A stretch of DNA of 37,058 bases from NCBI GenBank assembly GCA_021848705.1, contig JAJZTT010000008.1:1-37058 (forward strand), given 5' to 3'. Positions 24,758-33,916 of the stretch are shown here, one piece after another. Both the position numbers and the translations under genes were made by a program. The notes under the pieces are model-generated. The model searched no databases. It worked only from the letters and a program-made list of their open reading frames with translations, and was not told the origin of the DNA. The first letter of the stretch is position 1. Each line of letters begins with the position of its first letter. This DNA is from Pseudomonadota bacterium (GTDB lineage Bacteria > Pseudomonadota > Gammaproteobacteria > Burkholderiales > JABEVD01).

Positions 24758-24784
24758 CCGGGAGCCAGGCGACTCCCGGCTTTT
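24758..24784 (+). terminator. Rho-independent terminator
   Basis: A 7 bp perfect stem (CCGGGAG, 24758-24764, with CTCCCGG, 24773-24779) followed by C and TTTT. It ends the 124-residue gene and touches the end of the convergent psiF gene. Confidence 0.75.
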
Positions 24785-24987
24785 CATTTCTTTCCGGACA
24801 GGCAACCCTTCATGAAGCTCCTGCGCTCTTCACCCTTGAGCTTCTTTTCCTTCGCTTCCCGGTTGCAGTCCTTCATCCGCATCTGTTGTTTGGTGAGTTG
24901 TTTTTGCGGAGGAGCCTCCTTCGGCGCTGCTGCGAAAGCAGGCGTTGAAAGCAGCAGACCCAGGAGGATTGCGGGAAACAGTTTCAT
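24784..24987 (-). CDS. PsiF-repeat family exported protein
   Basis: A 67-residue protein with a signal peptide (KLFPAILLGLLLSTPAFA, cut near residue 20) and one PsiF repeat: QQMRMKDCNREAKEKKLKG, then RRSFMKGCLSGKK, with two Cys that could form a disulfide. PsiF is named for phosphate-starvation induction in E. coli; its role is unknown. GGGGTGA precedes the ATG. It stands alone downstream of ubiA on the same strand, with a gap of 74 bp in which no clear Pho box is seen. Confidence 0.85.
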   Translation of the reverse strand: MKLFPAILLGLLLSTPAFAAAPKEAPPQKQLTKQQMRMKDCNREAKEKKLKGEERRSFMKGCLSGKK

Positions 24988-25061
24988 GATTCACCCCTTT
25001 TGGCTAAAGTAGCTTCAGCATAGTCGTGAAACCAGGAAAGACAAGCTTTTCCGCTTTGCAG

Positions 25062-25919
25062 TCAGGGAAACTTCAGGTAATCGAAAAAAATACCGAGGAA
25101 AATGACGCCCCCAACCCAGTTGTTGTGAAGGAAGGCCCTGAAGCACTTGTCGCGCTCCCGGTTGCGGATCAGGCTGTAATGGTGGAGCATCAGCAGCGCA
25201 GCCCCCGCGAGCCCTGCATAATAGAATACCCCCCGGCCGAGTTCGATGCCGACCTCAGTCAGCAGCATCAGCATCAAGGCATAACATACCATCACCGCCG
25301 CCACATCGAAGCGGCCGAAAGTGAGCGCGGAAGTCCTGATGCCGATCCTGATGTCGTCTTCCCTGTCCACCATCGCGTATTCCGTATCGTAGGCGATCGT
25401 CCAGAAAAAATTTGCGAGCAGCAGGATCCAGGCGAGCATGGGCACACCGCCAGTCTCTGCTGCAAAAGCCATGGGAATGCCGAATCCGAAGGCGATTCCG
25501 AGATAGGCCTGGGGAATCGCCAAAAATCGCTTGGTGAAGGGGTAGCTTGCCGCAAGGAAAAGGGCGGCGAAGGAAAGCGCGATGGTGAGCCGGTTCAGGA
25601 AAAGCACCAGCACGAAGGCGCAAAGGGAAAGCCCAAGGGCGAGCAGCATCGCTTCCTTGCGCCCCACCTTCCCGGATGCGAGCGGCCTCTCCCGGGTCCT
25701 TTCGACATGCGGATCAAATTCCATGTCCGCATAATCGTTCATCACGCACCCTGCCGAGCGCATCAGGATGGTTCCGATGATGAACACCAGCAAAACGTCC
25801 GGATTCGGCTTGCCTCCGGAGGCCGCCCAAAGTCCCCAAAGGGTGGGCCAGAGCAGCAGCAACGAACCGATCGGCTTGTCGATGCGCATCAGGCGTGCAT
25901 AAAGCATCCACTTGTTCAT
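25062..25919 (-). CDS. ubiA: 4-hydroxybenzoate polyprenyltransferase
   Basis: A 285-residue membrane enzyme that attaches the polyprenyl tail to 4-hydroxybenzoate in ubiquinone synthesis. The first aspartate motif NDYADMEFD is at 61-69, and the second, [12 protein letters not shown], in the later half, binds the magnesium-diphosphate. [17 protein letters not shown] at the start is typical. About eight to nine membrane helices are visible. Its ATG overlaps the stop of ubiC by 4 bp, so the enzyme that makes 4-hydroxybenzoate and the one that uses it are coupled. Confidence 0.95.
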   Translation of the reverse strand: MNKWMLYARLMRIDKPIGSLLLLWPTLWGLWAASGGKPNPDVLLVFIIGTILMRSAGCVMNDYADMEFDPHVERTRERPLASGKVGRKEAMLLALGLSLCAFVLVLFLNRLTIALSFAALFLAASYPFTKRFLAIPQAYLGIAFGFGIPMAFAAETGGVPMLAWILLLANFFWTIAYDTEYAMVDREDDIRIGIRTSALTFGRFDVAAVMVCYALMLMLLTEVGIELGRGVFYYAGLAGAALLMLHHYSLIRNRERDKCFRAFLHNNWVGGVIFLGIFFDYLKFP

Positions 25920-26443
25920 TCGAGTTCCAGGATCAATGGGAGAAACACCTCGGTCACCAGGATGGAGCGGTTTTCATCCCTGAAAAGGGAACGCCTCGCC
26001 CAGAGTTTTTGCGGGGGATGACGCAGTAAACGGCAGGATTTCCGGTAAAGCGGATGCCCCCTCGAGATCGCGAGGAATTCCATCTCTTCCCGAACGATTC
26101 CAGGTTTCGACAGGAAAGTGCTTCCCAGCGAATGCCCGCCCAGCCTGGAAAGTGCGCCCCAGTTTCCGAGCAGGCTGGATCTTGCCGCCACCGAGTGGGC
26201 GAACACGACTCTTCTTTCGCCGCAGCATAGATAGACTTCGCGGACGAGAGCCGATTCCCCCTGCCTCAGACCGACTCTCTCCAGTTCGTCCAGGTTGGCC
26301 CGGTCAAAACGGCTGGAAACTTCCCGGACGGAAAAATCATCGCATTTGGAACGGATGAGCGAAGTCAGGGAGCCCCGGCTCAGCAGCCACTTTCCCAGTT
26401 CGTATCCGGCCCCAGCCGGCTTCCTGTGCCAATTACCCTTCAA
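25916..26443 (-). CDS. ubiC: Chorismate lyase
   Basis: A 175-residue enzyme that splits chorismate to pyruvate and 4-hydroxybenzoate, the first committed step to ubiquinone. Family marks are [38 protein letters not shown] and LWARRSLF, ending in TEVFLP. The start is TTG at 26443, because an in-frame TAA (the recG stop) lies two codons upstream and no ATG occurs before the conserved GSLT region. It sits between recG and ubiA. Confidence 0.93.
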   Translation of the reverse strand: MKGNWHRKPAGAGYELGKWLLSRGSLTSLIRSKCDDFSVREVSSRFDRANLDELERVGLRQGESALVREVYLCCGERRVVFAHSVAARSSLLGNWGALSRLGGHSLGSTFLSKPGIVREEMEFLAISRGHPLYRKSCRLLRHPPQKLWARRSLFRDENRSILVTEVFLPLILELE

Positions 26444-26446
26444 GGA

Positions 26447-28444
26447 TTACACCCGCAAATATTCCGATTTCTCGCCCATCCAGCGCCGCAAATGGCGCCC
26501 GGCCGCATCCGGATCTTCCAGGAGAAGTCGGTCAGCCGCCTGCCTGGCTTCTTCCAAAAGCGCCTCTTCCTCCACGTCCGCATATCTCAGCATGGGAACG
26601 CCACTCTGCTTCACGCCGAGAAATTCCCCCGGCCCCCTGAGTTCGAGGTCCTTCCTCGATATCTCGAAGCCGTCCGTGCTCTCATAGATCACCTTGAGCC
26701 TGCGCCTTGCTGTCTCGCCCAGGGGAGCCTGGTACATCAGCAGACATACGCTCCCGGAAGATCCCCTACCCACACGGCCGCGAAGCTGGTGAAGCTGCGA
26801 AAGCCCCATTCTCTCCGCATGCTCGATGACCATCACCGTGGCATTGGGCACATCGACACCGACCTCGATCACGGTGGTCGCGACCAGCAGCATGATTTTA
26901 CCATCTGCAAAATCCCGCATCACGGCCGCCTTTTCCACTGCCGGCATCCTGCCGTGCACGAGGCCCACCCGGATTTCAGGGAACTCCCCGACCAGCCTCT
27001 CATATGTATCGATCGCGGTCTGCAATTGCAGGGATTCCGATTCCTCGATCAGGGGACAGACCCAGTAGGCCTGGCTTCCATTCATGCAGGCGTCCTTTAC
27101 CCTGTGGACGATCTCGTCGCGCCGGTCTCCCGACACGAGCCTGGTTGCAACCGGGGTCCTTCCGGGGGGAAGCTCGTCGATCACGGAAACGTCGAGGTCG
27201 GCATAATAGCTCATGGCGAGCGTCCTGGGTATGGGCGTTGCGCTCATCATCAACTGGTGAGGCTCGAGCCCCTCCCCCTTCATCCTGAGCGCGAGCCTCT
27301 GGTGAACGCCGAAGCGGTGCTGCTCGTCGATGATCGCGAGCCCGAGATTCCTGAACGAAACCTGCTCCTGGAAGAGGGCATGCGTCCCCACCGCGAGATG
27401 AGCCTGTCCGGATGCGATTTTCACGAGCGCATCTTCCTTCTCGCGCTTTTTCAGGGCGGACGCGAGCCAGACGGTTTCGAGCCCCATCACTCCGAACCAA
27501 TTGGTAAATTTCTCGAAATGTTGCTCGGCGAGGATTTCGGTGGGTGCCATCACTGCGACCTGGAAGCCTGATTCGATCGCCTGGAGCGCTGAAATCGCCG
27601 CGACGATGGTCTTTCCGCTTCCCACATCACCCTGAAGGAGCCGCTGCATCGGGCTCGATCCTGCGAGATCCCTGGAAATTTCGGAAAGCACCTTTTCCTG
27701 CGCGCGGGTGAGTCCGAAAGGAAGGGACTCAAGCAGCCTCTCACGCAGTTTCCCCCCGAAGGAAAAGGAAGGCGCATTCCTGGACCTGCGCCTTTTGTAA
27801 TGGATCCTGAGAGACAACTGCTGGGCGAGCAGTTCGTCGAACTTGATGCGCTTCCAGGCTGGATGGGTGCGCTCGTCCAGCTCCCTTCTCGAAGCTTCCG
27901 GGGTGGGGTCGTGCAGAAAGCGGACACTTTCCCCGAAGCCGGCAAGCCCGAGCGAATCGAGCAGGGATCCGGGAATTGTGTCTTCCAGGGAAACCGACTC
28001 GAGCGCCTCCCCGATCAGCGCCTTCAGTTTCTTCTGGGACAGTCCGGCAACGGTCGGGTAAACCGGGGTAAGCGTCTCCCTGAGCGGACATTGCGCGGAA
28101 GTCACCCTGGGATGAACCATTTCCGGGCCCAGGAACCCCCCCCGCACTTCTCCGAAAAAGCGCACCCTTTTTCCGGAAGCGAGCGCCTTCACCTGCCCCG
28201 GATAGAAATTCAGGAAGCGCGCGAAGAGCGTGCCGCTGCCGTCCTCGATTCTGCATTGCAGGACGCGCCTCTTTCCCTGGAATTTCACCCCGGAATCGAC
28301 GATCTCCCCCTCGACGAGCACGGATTCTCCCATCGGCGCATCCGCGATCGGATACAGCCTGGTTTCGTCCTCGTAGCGGGCTGGCAGGTGCAGCACCCTG
28401 TCTTCGAGGGTGCGGATGCCGAGACGGGAGAGTTTTTCCTCCAC
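26447..28444 (-). CDS. recG: ATP-dependent DNA helicase RecG
   Basis: A 665-residue helicase that remodels stalled forks and Holliday junctions. The wedge domain opens [25 protein letters not shown]. The helicase core has GDVGSGKT (Walker A), [20 protein letters not shown] and [12 protein letters not shown]. The start is GTG at 28444, directly after the in-frame TGA of ridA, so nothing more N-terminal can be encoded without readthrough. Compared with E. coli RecG, about 20 residues, including the usual GVG segment before the first helix, are absent. Function is probably intact. Confidence 0.95.
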   Translation of the reverse strand: MEEKLSRLGIRTLEDRVLHLPARYEDETRLYPIADAPMGESVLVEGEIVDSGVKFQGKRRVLQCRIEDGSGTLFARFLNFYPGQVKALASGKRVRFFGEVRGGFLGPEMVHPRVTSAQCPLRETLTPVYPTVAGLSQKKLKALIGEALESVSLEDTIPGSLLDSLGLAGFGESVRFLHDPTPEASRRELDERTHPAWKRIKFDELLAQQLSLRIHYKRRRSRNAPSFSFGGKLRERLLESLPFGLTRAQEKVLSEISRDLAGSSPMQRLLQGDVGSGKTIVAAISALQAIESGFQVAVMAPTEILAEQHFEKFTNWFGVMGLETVWLASALKKREKEDALVKIASGQAHLAVGTHALFQEQVSFRNLGLAIIDEQHRFGVHQRLALRMKGEGLEPHQLMMSATPIPRTLAMSYYADLDVSVIDELPPGRTPVATRLVSGDRRDEIVHRVKDACMNGSQAYWVCPLIEESESLQLQTAIDTYERLVGEFPEIRVGLVHGRMPAVEKAAVMRDFADGKIMLLVATTVIEVGVDVPNATVMVIEHAERMGLSQLHQLRGRVGRGSSGSVCLLMYQAPLGETARRRLKVIYESTDGFEISRKDLELRGPGEFLGVKQSGVPMLRYADVEEEALLEEARQAADRLLLEDPDAAGRHLRRWMGEKSEYLRV

Positions 28445-28825
28445 TCAGTCTCCCAGGACCATCACCCCGTCCATTTCCACCAGAGCTCCCCTGGGCAGGC
28501 TTGCCACTCCCACCGCAGCGCGGGCAGGATAGGGCGCTGAAAAATAACTTCCCATGATCTCGTTCAGCTTCGGAAAATTGGCAAGGTCGGTGAGATACAC
28601 ATTGAGCTTCACGATGTCGGAAAGGCTTCCTCCCGATGCATTTGCCACTGCAGAAAGATTGCTGAACACCCTGTGGATCTGCGCTTCGATTCCTTCCTCG
28701 AGCTGCATGGTCGATGGGTCGAGCGCGATCTGCCCGGAAAGATAAACCGTGTTTCCCGCCCGGATCGCCTGGGAATAGGTTCCGATCGCCTGCGGGGCAT
28801 CCTGGGTGCTGATCACTTTCTTCAT
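28445..28825 (-). CDS. ridA: RidA family enamine/imine deaminase
   Basis: A 126-residue protein that hydrolyses reactive 2-aminoacrylate-type enamines. Marks are [19 protein letters not shown], and [22 protein letters not shown] with the substrate Arg and the conserved Glu. AAGGAG stands 5 bp before the second of two adjacent ATGs, so I start at 28825. The gene sits 11 bp after rep, and its TGA is followed at once by the GTG of recG in the same frame. Its length is that of typical RidA. Confidence 0.93.
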   Translation of the reverse strand: MKKVISTQDAPQAIGTYSQAIRAGNTVYLSGQIALDPSTMQLEEGIEAQIHRVFSNLSAVANASGGSLSDIVKLNVYLTDLANFPKLNEIMGSYFSAPYPARAAVGVASLPRGALVEMDGVMVLGD

Positions 28826-28836
28826 CATTTCTCCTT

Positions 28837-30810
28837 TCATTTCGAAACCTTTTCGAGCGCCGACTTCAGCATGGCCAGCCTCGCATTGCCCACTTCCCGG
28901 GTGACCGCGCCTCCGGATTGCTTCAGGTCGTCACCAAGTTCGACGATAAAGCGACTGGGCTCGCACGAAATCACTTCCCTCGCACGCTTTCTTTTGATGC
29001 AATGGCTGATGGAAAGGCTCTCTCTCGCCCGGGTCACTGCGACATACATCAGGCGCCGCTCCTCCTCGATTCCTTCCTCGCTCATCGATTCCGCGTGCGG
29101 CAGGATTCCCTCCTCCACCCCAACCAGAAATACATGGGCATATTCCAGCCCTTTCGCCGCATGGATGGTCGAAAGCTGCACCGCATCCGAATCATCTTCC
29201 TGCCTGCCCAGCATGTTCATGAGCGAGATGGCCTGGGTGAGTTCGACAAGGCTTCTACCGTCTTCGGCCGATTTTCTCGCGAGCCAGGCCGAAAATTCCG
29301 TTACATTCTCCCATCGAGCCTTCGCCTGGCGCGGCTCGGCCGAATCATAGAGATAAACCTCGTAATCGATCGCTTTCAGCAGCGCCTCGATCGCTTCCCC
29401 GGCCGGTCCGCTCTCCGCCCTCTCCTGCAGATGATTGATGAAATTGCAGAAGGCGAGCAACGGTTCGAGCTGTTTTTCAGGAATCTCATGCGCAAAACCG
29501 GCTTCGAAAGCGGCTGCATGGAGGCCGAGATGGCGGCTTCCCGCATATTTTCCGAGCGCTTCCAGCGTCTGTGTTCCGATACCGCGCCTCGGCGTCGTCA
29601 CCGCGCGGATGAAGGCGGGATCGTCGTCCGGATTGGATAGCAACCTGAGATAGGCGATGATGTCCTTGATCTCGGCCTTGTCGAAAAAGGAGGTGCCTCC
29701 GCTGATCCGGTAGGGGACCCTTTCGTTCCTCAATATCTGCTCGAAAAGCCTCGCCTGGTGGTTTCCCCGGTACAGGATCGCATAATCGGAATGATTCCCC
29801 CTGCGCTCGAAGCGATGCGCAAGCAGCGTTCTCACCACCATTTCCGCCTCGTGTTCCTCGTCCCTCGCCACGCTCACCCGGATCTGCTCTCCATGCCCCA
29901 GATCGGACCAAAGCTTTTTCTCGAAGAGCTTGGCATTGTTCGAAATCAGGCTGTTTGCCGCCTTCAGGATTCGCACTGTGGAGCGGTAATTCTGTTCGAG
30001 CTTGATCACTTCGAGATTGGGATAATCCTGCTGCAGCAGGATGATGTTCTCCTTGGAAGCGCCCCGCCAGGCATAGATCGCCTGGTCGTCGTCCCCCACT
30101 GCGGTAAAGGCGCCTCTGGATCCGCAAAGCAGGCGGATCAGCCGGTACTGGGAAAGATTGGTGTCCTGGTATTCGTCGACGAGGAGATAGCGAATCTTCG
30201 CCTGCCATTTGTCCAGCGCTTCCCGGTCACCGGAAAAGAGTTCAGCGGGGATCCTCACCAGGTCGTCGAAATCGACAGCCTGATAGGCCGCGAGCGTCGC
30301 CTGGTAATCCAGGTAGATCCTGGCTGCGAGATGTTCCTCATTGCTCGCCGCCATGGCCGCAGCGACTGGCGGGGCAACCAGCTGGTTTTTCCATCCGGAA
30401 ATGAGGCCGGCGACCTCCCTCACTTCCTTCCTGTCGGTCGTCCTGAGCAGGGAGGAAAGAATGCCCTGGCTGTCCGCTGCATCGAGGATGGAAAACCGGT
30501 TCTTGAGGCCGACCCTCGCCGACTCGCTGCGCAGGATGGAAAGGCCGAGCGAATGGAAGGTGGAAAGGATGATCCCGCCGCTTCCCCCCTTCAGCAGCTT
30601 CCCCACCCGCTCCTTCATTTCGCTCGCAGCCTTGTTGGTGAAGGTGATCGCGGCGATGGAGGAAGGGGAATAACCGCATTCCTCGACCAGATAGGCGATC
30701 TTGTGGGTGATGACGCGGGTCTTCCCGCTGCCTGCGCCGGCAAGCACCAGTAGAGGGCCGTCGATATGCCGGACGGCAGCGGCCTGCATGGAATTCAGCC
30801 TGGACAGCAT
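28837..30810 (-). CDS. rep: ATP-dependent DNA helicase Rep (UvrD/Rep superfamily 1)
   Basis: A 657-residue 3'-5' helicase that helps replication forks pass obstacles. Motifs in order: Q motif LNSMQAAAV, Walker [59 protein letters not shown] and [11 protein letters not shown]. The size and the lack of a UvrD-type C-terminal extension favour Rep. It is the first gene of the minus run rep-ridA-recG-ubiC-ubiA and diverges from the PilZ-like gene across 91 bp. Confidence 0.92.
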   Translation of the reverse strand: MLSRLNSMQAAAVRHIDGPLLVLAGAGSGKTRVITHKIAYLVEECGYSPSSIAAITFTNKAASEMKERVGKLLKGGSGGIILSTFHSLGLSILRSESARVGLKNRFSILDAADSQGILSSLLRTTDRKEVREVAGLISGWKNQLVAPPVAAAMAASNEEHLAARIYLDYQATLAAYQAVDFDDLVRIPAELFSGDREALDKWQAKIRYLLVDEYQDTNLSQYRLIRLLCGSRGAFTAVGDDDQAIYAWRGASKENIILLQQDYPNLEVIKLEQNYRSTVRILKAANSLISNNAKLFEKKLWSDLGHGEQIRVSVARDEEHEAEMVVRTLLAHRFERRGNHSDYAILYRGNHQARLFEQILRNERVPYRISGGTSFFDKAEIKDIIAYLRLLSNPDDDPAFIRAVTTPRRGIGTQTLEALGKYAGSRHLGLHAAAFEAGFAHEIPEKQLEPLLAFCNFINHLQERAESGPAGEAIEALLKAIDYEVYLYDSAEPRQAKARWENVTEFSAWLARKSAEDGRSLVELTQAISLMNMLGRQEDDSDAVQLSTIHAAKGLEYAHVFLVGVEEGILPHAESMSEEGIEEERRLMYVAVTRARESLSISHCIKRKRAREVISCEPSRFIVELGDDLKQSGGAVTREVGNARLAMLKSALEKVSK

Positions 30811-30901
30811 GGGATCTGGGAAGAAACTGCGAAAAGCGATTTTAGCACCAAATCGCCCTGGCGGCCCTCATGTTATAATCCCGCGATCAAGCGGAAAGCA
30901 T

Positions 30902-31300
30902 ATGGAAAGACAATACGATCGTCATTATGCCTGGTGGAAGGTGGAATTCACCCCGGAACGGGATTCATCCACCTGGCTTGGCAAGACCGTCGAGGTCTCG
31001 ATGAAGGGCGCAAGCTTTCATTGCGCAACACATGTCGCGACATCATCCCGCGGAAAGATCCATCTTTTCCTGCCTCCGAACGATCTCCATCCTTCCCCAT
31101 ACGAACTCAAGGCGGAAGTCAGGGTGATCTATTCGATCCTGCAGGGGGAAGCCGGATTCCTGACCGGCGTGGATTTCGTCGACATCCACGAAGACGGGGC
31201 GACCATCCTCAAGATCACGCTCGCCTCCTGCCCTCTGGTCCCGGGCGAAGACAGGGAAATCATCGAAAAGACGAACCACGCCCTGCCGCAGAAAAAGTGA
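30902..31300 (+). CDS. PilZ-like domain protein
   Basis: A 132-residue protein that looks like a single PilZ domain, the usual cyclic-di-GMP receptor. The N-terminal RQYDR fits the RxxxR motif, and EVSMKGASF fits (D/N)xSxxG except that the acidic or amide residue is Glu. Later strands (YELKAEVRVIYS, GFLTGVDFVDI) fit the fold. Binding of the nucleotide is therefore likely but not sure. GGAAA precedes the ATG at 30902, and TATAAT at 30874-30879 is a probable -10. It is divergent from rep. A cyclic-di-GMP enzyme is encoded at 21200-23359. Confidence 0.7.
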   Translation: MERQYDRHYAWWKVEFTPERDSSTWLGKTVEVSMKGASFHCATHVATSSRGKIHLFLPPNDLHPSPYELKAEVRVIYSILQGEAGFLTGVDFVDIHEDGATILKITLASCPLVPGEDREIIEKTNHALPQKK

Positions 31301-31605
31301 ATGGGCCTACACCTCCTGCGGGAAACCCGGGGCGGGAATGGCGAAACTTCATGAAGGGTCGAGAAATCCGTTCCAGGGACCGGATAATTCAGGGGAAAAT
31401 CTCCCATCCACATTTCCTGTGGATAACCCTGTTGAAAAGGACTGGAAAGAAGCCGGAAAGCCGTTCAAATCAAGGGAAGCTGCGCCCCTGCCCATTTTTC
31501 AGGCAAAAATATTCCTTCGACAAAACAAAAAGATATGGAATCCAAAAAAAAGGATTCAGCCCTGTTGACATTTTCCTTGCTGCATGACCAGAACGGTGGA
31601 CAGAA
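31301..31605. other. Gene-free 305 bp stretch with DnaA-box-like repeats and an AT-rich part
   Basis: No credible gene is seen here. The stretch contains a perfect DnaA box (TGTGGATAA, 31418-31426, that is TTATCCACA on the minus strand) facing a 7/9 box (CCATCCACA, 31404-31412). CCTGTTGA occurs twice (31428 and about 31560). An AT-rich tract with A runs lies at about 31490-31557 and includes GAATCC-A8-GGATTC (31538-31557). It separates the PilZ gene from the convergent cytochrome gene. Confidence 0.6.
31404..31426. repeat. Inverted DnaA-box-like pair / hairpin
   Basis: ATCCACA-TTTCC-TGTGGAT (31406-31424) is a perfect 7 bp inverted repeat. The right half extends to a full 9/9 DnaA box. On the minus strand the loop reads GGAAA, so the element could also form an RNA hairpin behind the cytochrome gene. 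Confidence 0.55.
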
Positions 31606-32052
31606 TCATTTCCCGTGCGGGGCGAAATCCTGATTGGCATAGGGCGGGGCGGCGGGCCTCGTGATGACGATGAAGCCATGACCTGCCGCGCGATGGCAGG
31701 CATTGCACCCCTTGGTGAGGCTGTCGAAGGCGGATTCGAATTTGCCGGAGTCCTTCGAATCGATGGCGGCATCCAGTGCCTGGAGCGGGGAAGAGGTGAA
31801 TTTCCCGAGCATTTTCGAAACCTGGATCGTCCCCTTGAATACGGGATGATAATGGACCGCATCGTCCAGGCCTTCCCCGATTTCGGAAAGCTCGTATTTC
31901 GCGAGCGGCCAGTTTCCAGACTTTCCGGCGAACCAGAGCTTGGCATGACGCATCTGCGTGGCCCCCATGATTTCCCCCATTCCGGGAACGTACTCGGCTT
32001 GCGCCCGGGCGGACAGCGCAAGGAAGCACAAAAAGGTGAGGATGCGTTTCAT
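31606..32052 (-). CDS. Periplasmic c-type monoheme cytochrome
   Basis: A 148-residue exported protein with a signal peptide (cut after ARAQA, near residue 19), a helical middle, and a single heme site C116-N-A-C119-H120 close to the C-terminus, followed by GHGFIVITRPAAPPYANQDF. A C-terminal CxxCH on a four-helix frame resembles class II (cytochrome c prime/c-556-like) proteins, though I cannot assign the exact subfamily. The ATG overlaps the stop of the MATE gene (ATGA), and AGGAG precedes it. It could carry electrons or sense NO; the partner is unknown. Confidence 0.8.
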   Translation of the reverse strand: MKRILTFLCFLALSARAQAEYVPGMGEIMGATQMRHAKLWFAGKSGNWPLAKYELSEIGEGLDDAVHYHPVFKGTIQVSKMLGKFTSSPLQALDAAIDSKDSGKFESAFDSLTKGCNACHRAAGHGFIVITRPAAPPYANQDFAPHGK

Positions 32053-33434
32053 TCTTTCTCCTTTGGGTTATCCGAAGCATAGCAGAGAATGGACTTTTCC
32101 TGTCTGCCCACCCTTTCCAAATAGAACAGAATGAGCAATGCGACGAGCCAGATGCTTGCACAACCGGCCATCCAGAACCCGGGAGCCCCCCGGGGAGGCC
32201 CGAGAAAATCAGTGAGCCCGAGCAATATGCCTCCCCCCAGCCCCACGCCCCAGAGAGACAGTCCGTAGATCGCCATCGGCACCACGGTCTTCCTGTAGCC
32301 GCGAAGGGCATTGACCGAAACCGCCTGAAGCGCATCGCCAAGATGATAGATCGCGACGAGCCCGATGAGCGGGATGGCGACAGCCTGAACCTTCTGGTCG
32401 GTGGTATAGAGCGCCGCGATTTGCGGTGCAAAAAGACGGAAGGAAAGGCTCGCCGCGAATGCGGAAGCCAGCCCCATGCCGATCGCACGCAAGGAGACAT
32501 TTCTCGCCCGGACAGGATCATCGGCGCCCAGTGCATGACCGACGAGCACGGAAGCCGCATTGCCGAGAGAAAGTGGAAACATGTAGGCGAGCACGGCGAG
32601 GTTCGCCGCGATCTGGTGGGCGGCGGACATCACCGGGCCCAGCCTTGCGATCAATAGCGCCATGAAGGTGAACGCGGTGACGTCTGCGACGAAAGTGAGT
32701 CCGATCGGGACTCCCAGCTTCAGGAATTCGAAGATGGCCTTCGGATCGGGCCCGGAGATGCCGGAACTCAGGCCGAATTTTTCGTAATCCGGATGGTTGA
32801 CGCACCAGAACCAGGCGATCGTCGCGACGATCCATGCATCGATCGCAGTCGCGACCGCGCATCCCGCAGCCCCCATGACGGGAAAGCCAAGCTTGCCGTA
32901 CATGAATACCGCGTTCATCGGAAATTTCAGTAAAAGGGCTGCGAGATTGAACACCATCACCGGGCGCGGGCGACCGATTCCAGTCGACAGGCCGAAGAAG
33001 ATGCGTAGCGCGGCGGTTGCCGGAACGCCCCAGGATGCCGCATCGAGGTAGGAGCGAACCCTGGCCTCCACCGCGGGTTGAAGATCGGAAAAGGCCAGGA
33101 ATGGGCCGGGATTCCGCAGCAGCAGAATCGCGACAAGCGAAATTGCCAGCGCGATCCAGAAGCTCTGATGAATCTCCCGCCCGACACCGGAATGTCTGCC
33201 AGCGCCCTGGAGATGCGCAACCAGCGGTGGCAGGGCGAAAAGCACGCTCAGAAGAGACATCAGCACCGTGATCATAACCGAAGCCGCGATTCCGACCGCG
33301 GCAAGGTCGACTGCGGAAAGCCTTCCCGCCATCGCGGTATCGATCACTGCGCTCGCAACCAGCGCCGCCTGGGCGACGAAAACGGGCAGGGCTAGACGCA
33401 GGATTGCGCCTGTTGGAGATTTTTCGGGGTTCAT
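32049..33434 (-). CDS. MATE family multidrug/cation antiporter (NorM-like)
   Basis: A 461-residue inner-membrane protein with about 12 helices in two similar halves, opening ILRLALPVFVAQAALVASAVIDTAMAG. The conserved region AAHQIAANLAVLAYMFPLSLGNAASVLVG lies in the second half. MATE proteins of the NorM type export drugs or cationic metabolites using sodium or proton gradients. No Shine-Dalgarno is obvious before the ATG. The gene is coupled to a downstream cytochrome c gene, an uncommon partner. Confidence 0.92.
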   Translation of the reverse strand: MNPEKSPTGAILRLALPVFVAQAALVASAVIDTAMAGRLSAVDLAAVGIAASVMITVLMSLLSVLFALPPLVAHLQGAGRHSGVGREIHQSFWIALAISLVAILLLRNPGPFLAFSDLQPAVEARVRSYLDAASWGVPATAALRIFFGLSTGIGRPRPVMVFNLAALLLKFPMNAVFMYGKLGFPVMGAAGCAVATAIDAWIVATIAWFWCVNHPDYEKFGLSSGISGPDPKAIFEFLKLGVPIGLTFVADVTAFTFMALLIARLGPVMSAAHQIAANLAVLAYMFPLSLGNAASVLVGHALGADDPVRARNVSLRAIGMGLASAFAASLSFRLFAPQIAALYTTDQKVQAVAIPLIGLVAIYHLGDALQAVSVNALRGYRKTVVPMAIYGLSLWGVGLGGGILLGLTDFLGPPRGAPGFWMAGCASIWLVALLILFYLERVGRQEKSILCYASDNPKEKE

Positions 33435-33494
33435 GTGCGGAGCGAAGTTCTACGCGCTCAGACTATACACGCTTTCCTGGATAAACGGCGCTCC

Positions 33495-33902
33495 TCAGGC
33501 CCGCTTTTCCAGGAAATCGACGCGAATCGGCATGAAAAAATCCGCTCCGGTTTTCGTCATGTGCTTCCCGAAAGCGGTCTTCACAGCTTCACGGGTTTCG
33601 GCCGACAGAACGTGATCGCTGTGCGTGACCAGATCAAAACTTTCTTCGCCTGCTGAAATCTGCTCTGCGCATCCCTTTGCGAAACGCACATTCGGCAAAT
33701 CCGAGATGGCCTGGTTGATGGAAAGCTGGATTTCGTCCACTTCGAGCGCGAGGACCGTTGCTGCTTTTTCAGCGACTATCCGGGTCTTTTCAGCCTTGCC
33801 GCAGCCGAGTTCCAGCACTGCGGCACCCTGAAGCTCGAGGAATTCTTCGAGAATCCGTCTCTCGTCAGTCACCAGTTCGATCCGTTCTTCAGCAATTTTC
33901 AT
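33495..33902 (-). CDS. SAM methyltransferase with apparent in-frame internal deletion
   Basis: A 135-residue frame. The N-terminal half has a normal class I methyltransferase start: VLELGCGKAEKT (motif I), ALEVDEIQ (motif II) and GEESFDLV (start of motif IV). Right after this comes THSDHVLSAETREAV and then GADFFMPIRVDFLEKR, which is what I recall as the C-terminal end of full-length relatives. The roughly 80-90 residues expected between (KSLHHVP and the later strands) are missing without a frame break, the join falling near 33626. GGGAGG precedes the ATG at 33902. It lies behind the EamA gene. It is probably inactive as a methyltransferase. Confidence 0.68.
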   Translation of the reverse strand: MKIAEERIELVTDERRILEEFLELQGAAVLELGCGKAEKTRIVAEKAATVLALEVDEIQLSINQAISDLPNVRFAKGCAEQISAGEESFDLVTHSDHVLSAETREAVKTAFGKHMTKTGADFFMPIRVDFLEKRA

Positions 33903-33916
33903 GGTTTCCTCCCAAA

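Noticed and set aside
25026..27571. Plus-strand frames opposite ubiA and recG
   Set aside because: They are shadows of strongly conserved minus-strand genes and lack start signals.
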